Positions 61,984-64,000 of a stretch of DNA of 64,000 nt are shown here, piece after piece. The notes beneath the pieces are model-generated. The model was not told the DNA's origin. It worked only from the letters and a program-made list of their open reading frames with translations, and made no database searches. The position numbers and the translations under genes are program-made. The stretch spans positions 526,799-590,798 of the forward strand of contig CP070815.1 of the NCBI GenBank assembly GCA_020344215.1, read 5' to 3'. Position 1 is the stretch's first letter; the number at the start of each line of letters is the position of its first letter. Source of the DNA: Gemmatimonadota bacterium. GTDB taxonomy: Bacteria; Gemmatimonadota; Gemmatimonadetes; Palauibacterales; KS3-K002.

Positions 61984-63039
61984 CTACATCAGAGGTGCCG
62001 GCTCCGGTGCCGGAGCGGCTTCCGACTTCATGACGGCCAGCGCCATGGTGATCGGTATCAACACCATGGTAAGAAAGTAGAAGTCTGCGCCCGGCAGGAT
62101 GACCGCAGGCGCGAAGATCGCGATGAGCGAAGCGATCGTCAGCGGTAGCAGTCCGATCAGTACACCGGCGAGCATCATGTTGAGCCCGAACTTGGAGCGT
62201 TCATCGGGGGTGGCCCTAACGAAGCTGTGGATCAGGGCCCAGAGCGCCAGGCCGAAGTAGCCGACCACGAAGATGCCGACGAGCACGTTCGCCACGGCGT
62301 TAAGGGTGCTGGTACCTCGTGGCTCGAAGATGATGAGCCAGAGGAAGAAGAGCGCCATCAGCACCGCCGGCGCGTAGAGCAGCTTCGTGATGTGCGTCGT
62401 CCCTAGTATCGCCTTCGCCCTCGGGAACTCCATCAGGCAGTGGAGTAACGTGGCGAAGCCGAGAACGATGAGCACGAGGACGACGGCGCCGATGATCGTG
62501 CGCAGGGCGTACGAGCCGATGTACGGCCCGCCGAGGAACGCAAGAGCCAGGCAGAGTCCGGTAATGGCCAGCAGCATCGAGCTGCGGCTGGGCGTCCTCG
62601 TGTAAGCCCAAAGTCCGAAGCCGACGAAGCAGAGACCGATGATGAACCCGGCCCAGGTCAGCGCGGTGTTCTTCCCGGACTGGCCGGCGTAGGTGATGGC
62701 GACTTCGCGAGTAACGGGGCCTTCCTCGCCTGCCGCCAGCACGGTCTCGGCGCTCTCCTCGATCGCGAGCGTGCGGGTCTCGCCGATCCGCGGCCGGGGC
62801 ATCCGGGTGAGCGCTGGTGTGTCTTCTACAGACACTCCGTTGATGCTGGCGATGCGATCCCCGACCCTCAGGCCGGCCGCCTCAGCGGGGCTCCCCTGCT
62901 CGACCCGGATCACCGTGTTGTTCGGGTCGGTGTTGTAGCCGGCGTAGGGCACGTTGCCGATGTCGACGAGGCCGAAGATGCCCCATATGACAAAGATCGC
63001 GCCCACCACTAGGAACGGCGTCTTGTACTTGGCGGTCAT
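61984..63039 (-). CDS. Membrane protein with N-terminal PDZ domain
   Basis: 351 residues from the ATG at 63039, preceded by GGAGGACACGC; the longer start at 63138 is rejected. A first helix (about 8-27) is followed by a PDZ domain (IRVEQGSPAEAAGLRVGDRI, SINGVSVED) that would be extracytoplasmic. Seven or so further helices follow, with an AVLMALFFLWLIIFEPRG segment and a cytoplasmic tail of Ala/Pro. Function is unknown. It is closely paralogous to the next gene (shared ALWALIHSFV(R/K)ATPDERS and PLTIA(S/A)L(I/V)(A/G)IFAP(A/T)V). Confidence 0.75.
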   Translation of the reverse strand: MTAKYKTPFLVVGAIFVIWGIFGLVDIGNVPYAGYNTDPNNTVIRVEQGSPAEAAGLRVGDRIASINGVSVEDTPALTRMPRPRIGETRTLAIEESAETVLAAGEEGPVTREVAITYAGQSGKNTALTWAGFIIGLCFVGFGLWAYTRTPSRSSMLLAITGLCLALAFLGGPYIGSYALRTIIGAVVLVLIVLGFATLLHCLMEFPRAKAILGTTHITKLLYAPAVLMALFFLWLIIFEPRGTSTLNAVANVLVGIFVVGYFGLALWALIHSFVRATPDERSKFGLNMMLAGVLIGLLPLTIASLIAIFAPAVILPGADFYFLTMVLIPITMALAVMKSEAAPAPEPAPLM

Positions 63040-63344
63040 GCGTGTCCTCCCTTCAGTTGGGGTCGGCACGAAGTGCCAACGGGCAAGTGGCCGTTGTATC
63101 TGTAGAGCGAATCGGTTGCGGTTCGTGTAAGGTGACAAGAGGTGGCGTGGACCGGCGGCGACGCGACACTCACCAGCCTTGGAGAGACTGGACTGCGGCG
63201 ACTGATCACGGCTGCGAGCCCCTTGCCGGGGGTCATAGCTCCCAACTCAGCCCATTCCCGTCTGTGCGGAGAACGCCTGAATATGCCGCCGACTCGGAGG
63301 TAGGGCAATTGTCGGTGGCTGGTACCTGACGTGTGGGGTTGGAA

Positions 63345-63381
63345 GGCGTGAGGGCGGTGGACACACCACCGCCCTCACGCC
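63345..63381 (-). terminator. Terminator hairpin after the second PDZ-type paralogue
   Basis: Perfect 16-bp stem GGCGTGAGGGCGGTGG (63345-63360) / CCACCGCCCTCACGCC (63366-63381), ACACA loop, 33 nt after the 63415 stop. The remaining 63040-63344 interval holds no gene I can support. Confidence 0.6.
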
Positions 63382-63414
63382 ATAGAGGTGGGCCGGAGGG
63401 GCTCCTGCACCTTG

Positions 63415-64000
63415 CTAAGTAGAGGGTGTCGCTGCCGATGCCGGCAGGGCCGCCGCCTCCTTCCTCATGACTGCGATCGCCATGGTGATCGGGATGAGCA
63501 CCATGGTCAGGAAGTAGAAGCGGGCACCGGGCAGGACCACGGTCGGCGCGAAGATCCCGACCAGCGCGGCGATCGTCAACGGCAGCAACCCGATGAGCGC
63601 GCCGGCGAGCATCAGGTTGAGCCCGGAGCTGGAGCGCTCGTCGGGCGTGGCCTTGACGAAGCTGTGGATCAACGCCCAGAGGGCGAGGCCGAAGTAGAGT
63701 ACGATGAAGATGCCGAACATCGCGACGGCGAAGCGATTGAACCCGCTCGTGCCGCGCGGCGCGAAGGCGATCAGGTAGAGCGCGAACAGCGCCATCAGCA
63801 CGGCCGGCAGGTACATCAGGCGAGTGGTGTGCCTTCTCTCCATGATCGCTTTCAGCTTCGGGAACTCCATCAGGTAGTGGAGCAAGAAGGCGAACCCGAA
63901 GATGGCGACCACGAGGATGAGCGCGGCGAAGGTCGTGCGCACGGCGTACGATTCGAAGTACGGCCCGACGAAGAACGCGACGCCTAGGCATAGGCCCATG
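63415..64000 (-). CDS. Paralogous multi-helix membrane protein, 5' end outside the window
   Basis: About 194 visible residues, the C-terminal part of a paralogue of the 61984-63039 protein. Matching segments: AVLMALFALYLIAFAPRGTS (against AVLMALFFLWLIIFEPRGTS), ALWALIHSFVKATPDERSSS and FYFLTMVLIPITMAIAVM. The N-terminal PDZ domain of the sister protein, if present, lies beyond 64000. The two genes are in tandem on the same strand, each with a similar G+C-rich terminator hairpin. Confidence 0.78.
   Translation of the reverse strand, partial: MGLCLGVAFFVGPYFESYAVRTTFAALILVVAIFGFAFLLHYLMEFPKLKAIMERRHTTRLMYLPAVLMALFALYLIAFAPRGTSGFNRFAVAMFGIFIVLYFGLALWALIHSFVKATPDERSSSGLNLMLAGALIGLLPLTIAALVGIFAPTVVLPGARFYFLTMVLIPITMAIAVMRKEAAALPASAATPST

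Overview
The window reads as chromosomal DNA from a G+C-rich, diderm, non-proteobacterial bacterium. A Gemmatimonadota-like organism fits best. This is inferred from the mix of M61, S9 and M55 peptidases, six-bladed beta-propeller lipoproteins carrying a 'VRDSAG(V/I)' N-terminal motif, TPR proteins with a three-helix membrane module, many beta-barrel outer-membrane proteins and LPS-type heptosyltransferases. No rRNA, tRNA, CRISPR array, insertion sequence or prophage was seen. Coding is dense, with many 1-11 nt overlaps.

Region by region. 0-1 kb: a MarR regulator and a truncated YraQ/ArsP-type permease; each is preceded by the same palindrome TAGTTG-N7-CAACTA. 1-4 kb: two GT9 glycosyltransferases and a SAM methyltransferase. 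3.9-10.5 kb: a carbohydrate-type ABC importer operon (ATPase, binding protein, MalF fused to a large sensor-like N-terminus, MalG) behind a DUF1566-type membrane protein. 10.7-18 kb: M61 peptidase, NhaC antiporter, an S9 homologue that lacks its catalytic Ser and His, a small membrane protein and an M55 aminopeptidase. 18.2-19.1 kb: a decayed pst-phoU operon with its terminator. 19.1-22.2 kb: MscS channel and two PH-domain (YdbS/YdbT) proteins. 22.3-25.4 kb: an exported lipoprotein with protein-kinase-like catalytic motifs, coupled to an outer-membrane barrel. 25.5-27 kb: two more broken genes (NAD(P)HX epimerase tail; mercuric-reductase-like flavoprotein). 27-29.2 kb: a 23-residue peptide, an exported SurE and a cysteine-synthase-like enzyme.

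29.2-41.3 kb is a long same-strand block: fmdB-like zinc ribbon, nicotinate phosphoribosyltransferase, APH/AAA fusion, NtrY-like kinase, M61-like lipoprotein, barrel, NtrX/NtrC-like regulator, bactofilin-like barrel, DUF4390 and VOC protein. It suggests an envelope-related two-component system whose sensor and regulator flank envelope genes. 41.6-45.9 kb: archease and RtcB (RNA repair), two tandem universal stress proteins and a heme-binding DUF3365 protein; triple heptad repeats flank the archease-USP block. 45.9-48.6 kb: two beta-propeller lipoproteins and a third decayed copy. 48.8-50.6 kb: ECF sigma factor, anti-sigma-like protein and secretin-like lipoprotein. 50.6-53.9 kb: an iron cassette of split FeoB plus a membrane-anchored DtxR-FeoA regulator behind DtxR-type palindromes. 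54-64 kb: a small lipoprotein, M20 peptidase, transglutaminase-like protein, TPR protein, a Tat-exported isoquinoline-oxidoreductase-type molybdoenzyme pair and two PDZ/multi-helix membrane paralogues, the last cut by the window end.

The best candidates for something undescribed are the exported kinase-fold lipoprotein with its barrel partner, the sensor-MalF fusion, the two-operator MarR/permease circuit and the HK-protease-barrel-regulator operon. All functions rest on motif reading without database searches.
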